Assembly (NCBI GenBank): GCA_030530185.1
Contig: JAUMVL010000002.1
Coordinates: forward strand, 1-29,899
Length of the DNA stretch: 29,899 bases
Direction: 5' to 3'
DNA from: Clostridia bacterium
GTDB lineage: Bacteria; Bacillota; Clostridia; Christensenellales; CAG-138
The notes below the pieces were generated by a model. That model saw only the letters and a list, made by a program, of their open reading frames with translations, searched no databases and was not told the DNA's origin. The position numbers and the translations under genes were made by a program. The number at the start of each line of letters is the position of its first letter. Position 1 is the stretch's first letter. Positions 1-7,713 of the stretch are shown here, piece by piece.

Positions 1-2
1 TC

Positions 3-713
3 TCCGGCGCCGCATGCGAACCCGAGATCGTCGATTTGCAGGAGTTTCTGAAGGCCTGCGGCTTCTGTGTAGAAGGCGCGGGAACGCCGACGATCCGCAT
101 CAGCGGACGCGCCAAGGGCCACGGCGTGCGCTATCCGATCATGCCCGATCGGATCGTGACAGGGACCTACCTGCTGGCCGGGGCGATCACGCGCGGCAGC
201 GTGACCGTGACCGATACCGACCCGCGTCTGAACGGCGCGCTTCTTGCGAAGCTGTCGGCATGCGGCTGTGCGGTAACCGTGTATCGGGATGCGATCCGGC
301 TTGAGGCCAAGACGCCGATCAAGGAGCTTGTTTCGGTGGAGACGCGGCCGTATCCGGCGTTTCCGACCGATCTGCAGGCGCCGCTGTTTGCGCTGCTGTC
401 GGTGGCACGCGGCACGAGCGTGATCACGGAGCATATCTTTGAGAATCGGTTCCGCCATGCGGCGGAATTGAAGCGCATGGGCGCACAGAACGAAATCATC
501 GGCCGGACGGCGATCATCCGCGGAGTCAGGCGGCTGCACGGGGCAGCGGTGACGGCGCACGATTTGCGCTGCGGGGCAGCGCTCGTGCTGGCGGGGCTCT
601 GTGCGGATGGGGAAACCGTGATCGATCATGCGGAGCGGATCGACCGCGGGTATGATCGCATGGACGAAGCGATCGGCCTTTTGGGCGGACAGATTCTACG
701 AAAGGAAGTTTGA
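3..713 (+). CDS. murA: UDP-N-acetylglucosamine 1-carboxyvinyltransferase, C-terminal part (partial at left edge)
   Basis: The enzyme transfers enolpyruvate from PEP to UDP-GlcNAc, the first committed step of peptidoglycan synthesis in the cytoplasm. An open frame enters from the left edge and gives about 236 residues, roughly the second half of a 420-residue MurA. Family landmarks are the opening SGAACEPEIVDLQEFLKACG, the YPAFPTDLQAPLFALLS block (in MurA this region carries the catalytic Asp), ENRFRHAAELKRMGA, and the closing IDRGYDRMDEAIGLLGG. The loop with the PEP-reactive Cys lies upstream of the window, so activity cannot be judged. ftsQ follows after 3 bases, as in many clostridial division/wall clusters. 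Identity is clear; the start is not in the window. Confidence 0.95.
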   Translation, partial: SGAACEPEIVDLQEFLKACGFCVEGAGTPTIRISGRAKGHGVRYPIMPDRIVTGTYLLAGAITRGSVTVTDTDPRLNGALLAKLSACGCAVTVYRDAIRLEAKTPIKELVSVETRPYPAFPTDLQAPLFALLSVARGTSVITEHIFENRFRHAAELKRMGAQNEIIGRTAIIRGVRRLHGAAVTAHDLRCGAALVLAGLCADGETVIDHAERIDRGYDRMDEAIGLLGGQILRKEV

Positions 714-716
714 GGT

Positions 717-2081
717 TTGGCAAAGAAGCACGACGACGAAGATCGCGTCATCATCCAATTCGACAACGAGGAAGGCGACGAGCTCGAGGAGCCCGTGATC
801 GACCTGTTTGCCGACGACGATGCGCCGCCAAAGTCTGCATGGAACGTGCCCGAGCCTGCCGCTTCGGAGGAGTCCGAAGCGGAGCCGGACAACCCTGCGG
901 ACGAGGCGGAGCGGATCCGGTTGTCGTTCGATCGGTACGGGCGCCGCGTCCCCGCGAAGGGAAAAAAGAAAAGCCGGTACGGCAAGCGAAAGAACGCGCC
1001 GAAGGCGACGACCAAGGTGGTGCAGAACGATACGATCGCGCACCGCGAGTATGAGGCGGCCAAGGAGCGCTCCCGGCAGCGTGCCGCGCGGCGGGAGGCC
1101 AAGGAGGCGCACGAAAAGAAGATTCGCGAGCGCGAGCGCAGAGCGCGCCGCCGTTCGCTGCTGAAAACCGGCGCATTCGGCCTCGGGGCGATCCTGATCC
1201 TTGCGGCGCTTGCCTGGTATACGACGCGTCTGCGCACGATCGACGTCAGGCCGCTTCCCGACGGATATACGAGCGCCGAGATCATCGAAAACTCCGGTCT
1301 GCGCATCGGACGCAGCATCGTGTTCCAAAGCCTTGCTGATGCAAAAACGCGGATCGAGCAGGATGCGTACCTGCGCGCCACGCTGAAATACACGTTTCCA
1401 TCCACGGTCACGATCGCGCTCGAAAAGCGCGTCCCCGCCGCTTGCGTGCGATGGGGCCCGCAGAATGAATACCTTGCGATCATCGACTCCTCCGGCGTCG
1501 TGCTCAATGCCGAAGCCGAAACGACCGGCGGCCTGATCGTAGCCGAGGGCATGTCGGTCACGACCGCGCAAAACGGCAGACCGCTCGGCGAATTGACCGA
1601 CTTGCAGGTCGCAAGCCTGGTGCGCATCCTCTCCAAACTCGAGGAGCTCGACCTTTTGAACCGCTCGCCGCGGCTGACACGCATCGATATGAGCGAGCTC
1701 ATGAGCATTTCGATCGCGACCGAGGGCGCAAATTACAGCATTGAGGTCGGCGATACGACAAACCTCGACACCAAGCTGACGCTGCTGCAAAAGCATTGGT
1801 CGGAGGTTATGGATCGCGCGTCGCAATATCTTGCAAACGGCTATTCGACGGCCACGATCTATCTGTACAGCAAGGGCGACATCTCGATTTCGCCGTATGA
1901 ACCCGGTTACTATACCGCGATGGAGAATGTCACCAACTATACGCTGCCGAGCGACAGCCCTGCCGAAACGCCGTCGCCGCAAGAACCGTCGGAGCCGGCG
2001 GATCCGGATGCGCCGGCAACCGAAACGCCGACGCCCGCACCGACGCCGATGCCGCATCAGGGCGGCGCATTCACCGGATAA
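717..2081 (+). CDS. ftsQ: Cell division protein FtsQ/DivIB family (POTRA domain)
   Basis: This is a single-pass membrane protein of the divisome that links FtsL/FtsB-type partners to septal wall synthesis. The 454 residues read as a long charged cytoplasmic tail (1-148, acidic and then strongly basic), one membrane segment at about 149-169 (LLKTGAFGLGAILILAALAW), a POTRA domain at about 171-240 (IDVRPLPDGYTSAEIIENSG... ending VTIALEKRVPAACV), the FtsQ beta domain, and a Pro/Thr-rich extracellular tail from about 410. A TTG start at 717 is chosen because AAAGGAAG lies 8 bases upstream and the next in-frame starts fall inside the domain order. It sits 3 bases after murA, so the two are probably co-transcribed. 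The cytoplasmic tail and Pro-rich end make it longer than typical DivIB. Confidence 0.88.
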   Translation: MAKKHDDEDRVIIQFDNEEGDELEEPVIDLFADDDAPPKSAWNVPEPAASEESEAEPDNPADEAERIRLSFDRYGRRVPAKGKKKSRYGKRKNAPKATTKVVQNDTIAHREYEAAKERSRQRAARREAKEAHEKKIRERERRARRRSLLKTGAFGLGAILILAALAWYTTRLRTIDVRPLPDGYTSAEIIENSGLRIGRSIVFQSLADAKTRIEQDAYLRATLKYTFPSTVTIALEKRVPAACVRWGPQNEYLAIIDSSGVVLNAEAETTGGLIVAEGMSVTTAQNGRPLGELTDLQVASLVRILSKLEELDLLNRSPRLTRIDMSELMSISIATEGANYSIEVGDTTNLDTKLTLLQKHWSEVMDRASQYLANGYSTATIYLYSKGDISISPYEPGYYTAMENVTNYTLPSDSPAETPSPQEPSEPADPDAPATETPTPAPTPMPHQGGAFTG

Positions 2082-2091
2082 CCGTACTTTG

Positions 2092-2128
2092 GAAAGAATG
2101 AAGGGACAAGCGGTTTCTTCATTCTTTC
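2092..2128 (+). repeat. 12-bp perfect inverted repeat between ftsQ and the PIG-L gene
   Basis: GAAAGAATGAAG (2092-2103) is repeated inverted as CTTCATTCTTTC (2117-2128) with a 13-base loop. It lies directly after the ftsQ stop and before the ribosome site of the next gene. There is no clean T-run after the stem, so it may be a weak terminator, an RNA processing hairpin or an attenuator rather than a full terminator. Confidence 0.6.
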
Positions 2129-2144
2129 TGTTATAGGAGGAAGT

Positions 2145-2918
2145 ATGAGCCTTGTCAAAACCGCAATCCGTCTTGCAGTGCCGTATCCCAAAATCGAGGC
2201 TTTCGACCGGTACCTGTTTGTCGGACCGCATCCCGACGATATTGAGATCGGCGCAGGGGCAACGATCAGAAAGCTGACCGAAGCGGGGAAATCCGTTGTA
2301 TTTCTGATTTGTACAGACGGTCGGTATGGGGACGGAGCGTCCAACGGCGTCAAAGGCGATGAATTGGCCGCATTGCGGAAAGAGGAATCCCTTGCGTCGG
2401 CCAAGCGGCTCGGCGTCTCGGACGTGCATTTTTTGAATCTGTGCGACGGAGCGGGATACGCGATCGAGCAGCTCGAAAGAGGGATTGCCGAAGCGATCGC
2501 TGCCGTGCAGCCCGACATCGTGTTCGCGCCGGATCCCGCATCCAAGAGCGAATGTCACGAGGATCACCTGCGCGTCGGCCGGGCGGTGCAAAAGCTCGGC
2601 TGCTTTGCCCCGTATTCCGAGATCATGCAAAACCTGTACGGCACAAACGGCGCCAAGGTGCAGGCGATCGCGTTCTATATGACCGCACGGCCGAACCGGT
2701 TCGTCAAAACCGGAAAGCGATTGACGGACCAGCTGTCGGCGATCTTCGACTGCCACAAAAGCCAGTACCCTGCCGGAACAGCCGAATCCGATGCGCTGAA
2801 GCTGTATCTGCGCCTGCGTTCGCTGCAATACGGTCTTCGAACGCTCTCACGCGGCGCAGAGGGCTTTTATGTGCTCGGGCAGACCCATTTACACTGCTTG
2901 CCTGAAACGGGCAAATAA
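2145..2918 (+). CDS. PIG-L/LmbE family deacetylase
   Basis: Members of this zinc-dependent family remove N-acetyl groups from GlcNAc-containing substrates (for example BshB, MshB, PIG-L). The sequence shows the signature PHPDD at residues 28-32 (zinc ligands His29 and Asp32, with Asp31 as likely base) and a second ligand motif CHEDH ending at His141. The length, 257 residues, is normal. There is no signal peptide, so it should be cytosolic. TAGGAGGA precedes the ATG. The substrate cannot be read from sequence: a BshB-like role in bacillithiol is possible but no bshA or bshC is visible, and a cell-wall sugar is equally plausible given murA and ftsQ upstream. Family call is firm; the specific function is not. 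Confidence 0.88.
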   Translation: MSLVKTAIRLAVPYPKIEAFDRYLFVGPHPDDIEIGAGATIRKLTEAGKSVVFLICTDGRYGDGASNGVKGDELAALRKEESLASAKRLGVSDVHFLNLCDGAGYAIEQLERGIAEAIAAVQPDIVFAPDPASKSECHEDHLRVGRAVQKLGCFAPYSEIMQNLYGTNGAKVQAIAFYMTARPNRFVKTGKRLTDQLSAIFDCHKSQYPAGTAESDALKLYLRLRSLQYGLRTLSRGAEGFYVLGQTHLHCLPETGK

Positions 2919-2933
2919 GGACATTTCAAATCT

Positions 2934-2975
2934 GTTCTTCTTTATTTCTTTCGGGAGAAAGAAATAAAGAAGAAC
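2934..2975 (+). terminator. Long perfect hairpin after the PIG-L gene
   Basis: A 19-bp perfect inverted repeat (2934-2952 and 2957-2975) surrounds a GGGA loop. The left arm begins GTTCTTCTTTATTTC and the right arm is A-rich. It starts 15 bases after the PIG-L stop and marks the border of the AT-rich insert. It has no T-tail on the plus strand, so termination is likely but the element is longer and more AT-rich than usual. Confidence 0.6.
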
Positions 2976-2982
2976 CAAGAAA

Positions 2983-3027
2983 CAAAGAAAGCCGGGATTG
3001 TGGATTGTCCGAATCCGGCTTTCTTTG
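2983..3027 (-). terminator. Rho-independent terminator, probably bidirectional, of the PD-(D/E)XK gene
   Basis: A 13-bp stem, CAAAGAAAGCCGG (2983-2995) with CCGGCTTTCTTTG (3015-3027), has a T-rich stretch following on the minus strand (TTTCTTGGTTCTTCTTT). It begins 13 bases past the stop of the minus-strand gene at 3040. The plus strand after the stem is also T-rich, so it may stop both converging transcripts. Confidence 0.75.
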
Positions 3028-3039
3028 GTTAAAACTTTA

Positions 3040-4521
3040 TTATCTTTCTGACAACTTTTCGACAAGCTTTTTTTCAAACATTTTTACTTCTTCAAGCCGT
3101 TTATCAAGCTGCTCAAAAATCTCCTCATCTGTCATATCATCATCAATCTTTACGTGTCTTGTGGCAAAATGCGTACGCCATTGCCAATTTATTTTTTGTT
3201 GTTTGGCTCGATAGACTGCATTAATCCGTTCACAAGTAGCACGCAAATCATCGGGTATGTTTTTAGAACTTAACGCGAATTGAATAAAAAGCTCTTTTCC
3301 ATCAATGTTCTTGATCTCATAATAATAAAAGTTGCTTGTTCCCCATCCACTCTTAGCTTCGATTGCATCCGGGAGAATCTCGGACATAGTTTTTGTCTTG
3401 AATCGAGTAAGTATTTTCCCGCTTTTATCGGCATCATATTCGATCAGTCCTTTTGCCGCACTCTCTTCTGCCCATGCATGAATAATATCTGCTAATTCTG
3501 AAGCGCGGTCTGGTTTATTTTCAAAAATCAAATCCAATGCTTTTTGATGTTTCGCATAGATTTCGGCACAAATACGTGCCAATTTTTCATCTCCCACAAT
3601 ATCCCTCCTGATTATATCTAAATAATTGTCAACAAGCAGCTGCACATCGGGAAGCATCTTCACTTTTTTCTTTGCATTTTCGATTATTGTCAACACATTC
3701 TCATAGCTCATTGAGCACCAATTGACTGTATCACTCGGCTCAACGCCCTCTGGCGATAAAAAAATAAACATCTTTTTATAATCGGGAAAAGATTCTTCTA
3801 TTTGTCGCCGATAACGATACAGCTGATTACTATGTTCTCCTGAATCGATTTTATTTTCTATACATAAAACAAACTTTTCTTTTGCCGATACCGCAAGAAC
3901 ATCAATGTTATGCCATTCTCGCTGAATGATAAAATCATGGCAATCCATCAATAACGTTTCAAATACATCACTATCTGAAAAGGATGTTACAACATATTGA
4001 ATGAAACCTCTTAATACGCTGTCGCCTAATCCATGATTTTCATTTGGGTTAAGCAACCAAGACAGCATATTGCTATGGCGAATTTCAACACGCGAAATTT
4101 TGAGAATATCAAACAGATTAAACTTGCTCGTCCATTCATCAAGCGGATCAAGACATTCGATATCCAGCAAGAAATCTTTTACTGCCGTTGCATCGTCTTT
4201 TTCTGAATATGAAATATTGTTTTCAAGGATAAAGTCCCGAAACCGTCTTAAATGATATAAATATCCATTAATTAATTTTTCAACATTTCCAACAGAATTT
4301 TTGCGTAACGCTTTTTCCAATTCCTCTCTAGCCACTACCGCAAAGTTTTCTGCTGTGATAGCATTCCAAAAAACATCTTGGCCTTCATTTTTCCACAGGT
4401 AAAATGTGTCTGCCAAAACGGTAGTTACGGTATTCCGCCCAAGTTCAAGGGATTGCAAATGTGATTTATAAAGTGCTCTGACTGAGTCGAACGATAATGA
4501 TCTTGCGTATTCTATCTCCAT
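3040..4521 (-). CDS. PD-(D/E)XK nuclease superfamily protein (PDDEXK_4-like), possible defence gene
   Basis: About 493 residues. Numbered from the chosen start, a helical N-terminal region (about 1-105, ending LINGYLYHLRRFRDFI) precedes a PDDEXK_4-like core: E146-I-R-H-S-NMLSWLLNP, D207 in NIDVL, and E222-N-K224 in LCIENKIDSGE followed by NQLYRYRRQI. This is the usual order of nuclease core residues in the superfamily. The N-terminal part resembles a SAM-like core-binding domain of tyrosine recombinases, which is my inference. The start at 4521 is preferred over 4539 or 4527 because GGGG lies 6 bases upstream and the promoter would place the transcript start near 4540, making the 4539 ATG leaderless. 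The gene is far more AT-rich than its neighbours, stands alone between hairpins and looks horizontally acquired. No modification partner is present. Function unproven. Confidence 0.75.
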   Translation of the reverse strand: MEIEYARSLSFDSVRALYKSHLQSLELGRNTVTTVLADTFYLWKNEGQDVFWNAITAENFAVVAREELEKALRKNSVGNVEKLINGYLYHLRRFRDFILENNISYSEKDDATAVKDFLLDIECLDPLDEWTSKFNLFDILKISRVEIRHSNMLSWLLNPNENHGLGDSVLRGFIQYVVTSFSDSDVFETLLMDCHDFIIQREWHNIDVLAVSAKEKFVLCIENKIDSGEHSNQLYRYRRQIEESFPDYKKMFIFLSPEGVEPSDTVNWCSMSYENVLTIIENAKKKVKMLPDVQLLVDNYLDIIRRDIVGDEKLARICAEIYAKHQKALDLIFENKPDRASELADIIHAWAEESAAKGLIEYDADKSGKILTRFKTKTMSEILPDAIEAKSGWGTSNFYYYEIKNIDGKELFIQFALSSKNIPDDLRATCERINAVYRAKQQKINWQWRTHFATRHVKIDDDMTDEEIFEQLDKRLEEVKMFEKKLVEKLSER

Positions 4522-4547
4522 GCTCATCCCCACGCTCATTTTTCTAT

Positions 4548-4576
4548 ACTATATCAAATCCAGAAAGACCTTGCAA
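4548..4576 (-). promoter_or_regulatory. Sigma-A type promoter of the PD-(D/E)XK gene
   Basis: On the minus strand TTGCAA (4576-4571), a 17-base spacer and TATAGT (4553-4548) lie 8 bases before the first possible ATG. The predicted transcript start, around 4540, argues for using the internal ATG at 4521. Confidence 0.65.
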
Positions 4577-4712
4577 CTGTATTTAATTGGGTTAGTTATT
4601 TCTTTCTCTATCACTTTTCCGTCTTTTCGAGCAACAAACCATGTGCTTTAGCCATCCATAATCTCCGGCTTCTTTTTCGCTTTCTTTTTCTTCACTGTTG
4701 AAAGCGAGACAG

Positions 4713-4746
4713 AAACCATGCCGCAGGGCGTCCTGCGGCATGGTTT
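4713..4746 (-). terminator. Terminator of the zinc-ribbon/metallophosphoesterase operon
   Basis: A 15-bp perfect inverted repeat (4713-4727, 4732-4746; arms AAACCATGCCGCAGG and its complement) with a 4-base loop begins 4 bases after the minus-strand stop at 4751. The stem ends in TTT, followed by CTGTCTCGCTTT on the minus strand, so the T-tail is weak. Confidence 0.75.
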
Positions 4747-4750
4747 GCGC

Positions 4751-5452
4751 TTATATTTCCCAAATCAATTTCGGCGTAAATTGCAGCGCGTCGGCGGCGA
4801 CGAGGTGATACGGGGTTCCGTTGAAGGTGCCCGTAAACGCAGAGGCATGGGCTTTTGCGCCGTGCAGGTGCCCGTATACAACGGCTTTGACCGCGTATGG
4901 CGCGAGCATGGAGATAAACTCGCTCGGCGTGCCGTTCTCGGCAAACGGCGGATAGTGAAACATGACAAGATGCGTCGTATCGGGTGAGAGCTGCAAAAGC
5001 GACAGATTCAGGCGCTGCTTTTCTCGCTCATACAGTTTGCGGTCGGCGCTTTCCTTAAAGCCGGCGCATTCGGGAATCGTCCAGCCGCGCGTGCCGGCGA
5101 TCTCAATGGTGCCGAATCGAAACGTATCGTTTTGCAGGGCAAAGACGCCGTCGGGCAAGGCGCTTCGCACCTTGGTGATGCTGGACCACCAAAAGTCATG
5201 GTTGCCGCGAAGAAGCAGCTTTTTGCCCGGCAGTCCGCCCAAAAAAGCAAGATCGGCCTCAGCGTCCGAGAGATACATCGCCCAGCTGATATCGCCGGGA
5301 ATCAGGACGAGGTCGTTCTCCTTTACGGTGTTCTCCCAAGCCGCTTTCAGCCGCTCGGTATGATTTGCCCAGTGTGCGCCGAACACATCCATTGCCTTAT
5401 CGGGCACGGCATGGCTCAGGTGCAGATCCGCGATGGCGTAGATCTTGGGCAT
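4751..5452 (-). CDS. Calcineurin-like metallophosphoesterase
   Basis: A 233-residue cytosolic protein with the two-metal phosphoesterase motifs in order: D9-LH11 (ADLHLSH), G53-D54 (IPGDISW), G83-NHD86 (RGNHDFWW), the later His in FHYPP, and GHLHG near the C-terminus. The family hydrolyses phosphomono- or diesters, and the substrate cannot be inferred. This short single-domain type with GNHDFWW is widespread in Clostridia and often annotated as a serine/threonine phosphatase, without proof. It follows the zinc-ribbon gene after 15 bases and should share its promoter at 5805-5833. The upstream ribosome site is weak (GCGAGAACG), consistent with coupling to the upstream gene. Confidence 0.88.
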   Translation of the reverse strand: MPKIYAIADLHLSHAVPDKAMDVFGAHWANHTERLKAAWENTVKENDLVLIPGDISWAMYLSDAEADLAFLGGLPGKKLLLRGNHDFWWSSITKVRSALPDGVFALQNDTFRFGTIEIAGTRGWTIPECAGFKESADRKLYEREKQRLNLSLLQLSPDTTHLVMFHYPPFAENGTPSEFISMLAPYAVKAVVYGHLHGAKAHASAFTGTFNGTPYHLVAADALQFTPKLIWEI

Positions 5453-5467
5453 ATCGTTCTCGCTTTC

Positions 5468-5767
5468 TCAGTCTTCGGAATCCTCGTCGGGGAAATCCTC
5501 TTCGATCGGATCGTCCGCTTCATCGGCGCGCACCTTGTCGGCGTGCAGCTCCAGATCCGCCTGGCGCTTCTGCTCGCGCAGGCACTCTTCACACAGATCC
5601 TTGCCGCGAACGGCGGGGCGCTCGCCGCATTCGGAGCACATGATGACCTCGTCGGTCTCCGGTTCCTTTTTGCGCTTCTTATCCAGTTCGGCGGCGCAGA
5701 TGCGGCAGATCGTTTCGTTGCCGCGCAGATAGTTCAATTCACATTTCGGGCATTTCCGTAAAGCCAT
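5468..5767 (-). CDS. Small zinc-ribbon protein with acidic tail
   Basis: About 99 residues with four Cys pairs in two ribbons: CPKC/CRIC near the N-terminus and CSEC/CEEC in the middle, then a highly acidic C-terminus (DDPIEEDFPDEDSED). Eight Cys could hold two zinc ions. The ATG at 5767 is preferred over 5773 because GAGG lies 7 bases upstream of the former and only 1 from the latter. It leads a two-gene operon with the metallophosphoesterase. I do not recognise a named family. The design (paired ribbons plus acidic tail) suggests a protein-protein or nucleic-acid interaction role, which is inference only. Confidence 0.75.
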   Translation of the reverse strand: MALRKCPKCELNYLRGNETICRICAAELDKKRKKEPETDEVIMCSECGERPAVRGKDLCEECLREQKRQADLELHADKVRADEADDPIEEDFPDEDSED

Positions 5768-5804
5768 TTGCATACCTCATTGATGATGTATTTGCTCAAA
5801 GCAT

Positions 5805-5833
5805 AGTATGCAAAGAAGGAAGCAATCTGTCAA
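5805..5833 (-). promoter_or_regulatory. Promoter of the zinc-ribbon/metallophosphoesterase operon
   Basis: On the minus strand TTGACA (5833-5828), 17 bases and CATACT (5810-5805) lie 38 bases before the ATG at 5767. It begins right after the engB stop at 5837, so it provides independent expression in the absence of a visible engB terminator. Confidence 0.65.
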
Positions 5834-5836
5834 GCC

Positions 5837-6475
5837 CTAATTTTCAATATTTTCCGTGTTTTCTTGCGAAAGGGTCCGTTCCGCATCCGAAACGAGCTGC
5901 CCGAGCCGTTCGATCAGCTGGTCCTTGCCTTCCCCGGTCTCTCCGGAAAACGGTATCGCATACGGCGGTGCGCCAAGCAGCTTTGCATTCGCGTTCGCCT
6001 GCAGCTTCCGGCGGCTCTTGGTAATCTTATCCGACTTGGTCGCAACGAGCGTGTACGGAATGTTGTAATAGAGCAGATAGCGAAACATCTGCCGGTCGTT
6101 TTCGGTCGGCTCGTGGCGGATATCGATCAGAAGAAACAGATGACTGACGCGTCCCGATGCCAGGTATTGCTCGATCAGCGTACCCCAGCTTTTCTGCTCA
6201 GCCTTTGACGCTTTGGCATAACCGTATCCGGGCAGATCGACCAGATAGAACTGTCCGCGATTGATCGAAAAGAAATTGATGAGGCGCGTCTTGCCCGGCT
6301 GCGACGATGTGCGCGCAAGCTTGTTGTTGCCGGTCAGACGGTTGATGAGGCTCGACTTGCCGACATTGCTCTTGCCGACGATCGCAATCTCGCATGGCAT
6401 CGGGACGGGGTATGCCTGCCCGAGTCCGACGCTTGTGACAAATTCGGCCTGTTTGATCCAAAACTTCGTTTCCAT
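5837..6475 (-). CDS. engB: Ribosome biogenesis GTPase EngB/YsxC (YihA)
   Basis: A 212-residue cytosolic GTPase needed for assembly of the large ribosomal subunit in Bacillus. Motifs: G1 GKSNVGKSS at 34-42, G2 TSSQPGKTR, G3 VDLPGYG at 79-85, G4 TKSD, and the EngB hallmark region LARTSSQPGKT. The longest frame starts at 6523, but homology with the family begins with the Met at 6475 (METKFWIKQAEFVTS); the extra 16 residues match nothing typical and I exclude them. A promoter-like pair ends only 6 bases before this ATG (see 6482-6510). It is divergent from mreB. Confidence 0.92.
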   Translation of the reverse strand: METKFWIKQAEFVTSVGLGQAYPVPMPCEIAIVGKSNVGKSSLINRLTGNNKLARTSSQPGKTRLINFFSINRGQFYLVDLPGYGYAKASKAEQKSWGTLIEQYLASGRVSHLFLLIDIRHEPTENDRQMFRYLLYYNIPYTLVATKSDKITKSRRKLQANANAKLLGAPPYAIPFSGETGEGKDQLIERLGQLVSDAERTLSQENTENIEN

Positions 6476-6481
6476 ATCCCC

Positions 6482-6510
6482 AGTATAGCGGCAAAATTCA
6501 CATTTCGCAA
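6482..6510 (-). promoter_or_regulatory. Putative engB promoter abutting the start codon
   Basis: On the minus strand TTGCGA (6510-6505), 17 bases and TATACT (6487-6482) are followed by only six bases before the ATG at 6475. Transcription would start at or next to the start codon, implying a leaderless message, unless the true promoter lies further upstream. Confidence 0.45.
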
Positions 6511-6551
6511 TATGATTGTTCATAATTTCTTCATTCCCTGTCGGGCTTCAC

Positions 6552-6597
6552 ATGGTACAATTATGGTACAAGCAAAGATCGGGGATTCTTCCCGATC
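6552..6597 (+). promoter_or_regulatory. Putative mreB control region: tandem extended -10 elements and a hairpin
   Basis: ATGGTACAA occurs twice, 11 bases apart (6552-6560, 6563-6571). The first copy reads TGG-TACAAT, an extended -10 sequence, with no good -35. A short stem, GATCGGG/CCCGATC (6577-6583, 6591-6597), follows, and a further ATGCGG/CCGCAT pair lies at 6600-6627. This is the only evident promoter candidate for mreB. Confidence 0.4.
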
Positions 6598-6660
6598 GAA
6601 TGCGGACAAGCGGCTTTAGCGCCGCATCCGCCGTTTGCAGAACCGAAAGGAACGTATGAT

Positions 6661-7698
6661 ATGGGACTTTTTCACTCCTCCGATATCGGGCTTGACCTCG
6701 GCACGAGCAACATCCTGGCATATATTCGCGGGAAAGGCATCGTGCTGCGTGAGCCGTGCATTGCGGCGATCGAACGCGGCACGGGCAAGATGGTGGCGAT
6801 TGGGCAGGAGGCCAAGGATATGGTTGGCCGTGCGCCGGACAACCTGATGATCATCCGCCCGATGCAGGACGGCGTGATTGCAAACTTCGATGCGACCGAA
6901 CGCATGCTGACGCTGTTTTTCAACCGCATCGTCGGAAGCCGCATCTTCTTTAAACCGCGGGCCGTTGTGGCGGTGCCGTCGATGGCGACCGAGGTCGAAA
7001 AGCGCGCGGTCATCGAGACGACCGAGGGCGCAGGCGCGCGGTATACGTTCCTGATCGAGGAGCCGGTGGCGGCGGCGATCGGAGCGGGCATCGACATCAC
7101 CGAGCCGAAGGGAAATATCGTCGTTGACATCGGCGCCGGCACGTGCGATATGGTTGTGACCTCGATGGGCAAGGCGGTCATCCACGATTCGCTTCGCCTC
7201 GGCGGCGATAAGTTTGACGCCGCGATTGTGCGCTACTTTAAGCGGCAGCACGGCATCGTGATCGGCATCAACGCTGCGGAGGCGCTGAAGATCCAATACG
7301 CATCGGCCTATCCGCGCAGCGACGAGCTGAAAATGGACGTGCGCGGACGATCCTTGGGCGGGGGGCTTCCGGTTGCGCTTGAGCTTGGCTCGAACGAGCT
7401 GACCTATGCGCTGTCCGAGCCGCTGCACAATATTGCGGAGGCGCTCAAAGACACGTTCGAACAGACTCCGCCGGAACTGGCCGGCGACATTGCAACGCGC
7501 GGCATCTGCCTCACCGGCGGAGGCGCACAGCTCTATGGGCTGGATCAGTACATTGCCGAGCAAACCGGTGTGCCGTGCTGGGTGGCAGAGGATCCTGTGG
7601 CGTGTGTTGCGATCGGCTGCGGCAAGGTGCTGGAGGACCCGAGAAAGTATGACGGCGTGCTGTACGACTACCGGCGCGGCGATTACTATGAGGAGTAA
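6661..7698 (+). CDS. mreB: Rod shape-determining protein MreB/Mbl family
   Basis: A bacterial actin that polymerises under the membrane and directs elongasome synthesis with RodA. 345 residues, normal length. Landmarks: phosphate-1 loop DLGTSN at 12-17, AVVAVPSMATEVEKRAV, IEEPVAAAIGAGI with the catalytic Glu, phosphate-2 loop VVDIGAGTCDM (most MreB have DIGGGTTD, so Gly-to-Ala and Thr-to-Cys here), and LTGGGAQLYGLD with the adenosine site. AAAGGA lies 9 bases before the ATG. Paralogues (Mbl, MreBH) cannot be excluded, because the classical mreC-mreD partners do not follow; a WYL regulator does. Confidence 0.92.
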   Translation: MGLFHSSDIGLDLGTSNILAYIRGKGIVLREPCIAAIERGTGKMVAIGQEAKDMVGRAPDNLMIIRPMQDGVIANFDATERMLTLFFNRIVGSRIFFKPRAVVAVPSMATEVEKRAVIETTEGAGARYTFLIEEPVAAAIGAGIDITEPKGNIVVDIGAGTCDMVVTSMGKAVIHDSLRLGGDKFDAAIVRYFKRQHGIVIGINAAEALKIQYASAYPRSDELKMDVRGRSLGGGLPVALELGSNELTYALSEPLHNIAEALKDTFEQTPPELAGDIATRGICLTGGGAQLYGLDQYIAEQTGVPCWVAEDPVACVAIGCGKVLEDPRKYDGVLYDYRRGDYYEE

Positions 7699-7713
7699 AT
7701 GGGGAGAGGAAGT

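Noticed and set aside
696..2828. A 710-codon open frame on the minus strand opposite ftsQ and the PIG-L gene
   Set aside because: It is antisense to two well-supported genes, is His/Arg-rich with no domain, and has no ribosome site. High GC creates such shadows.
3040..4521. Calling the PD-(D/E)XK gene a restriction enzyme
   Set aside because: There is no methyltransferase or specificity partner next to it, and the nuclease core alone does not define a restriction system.
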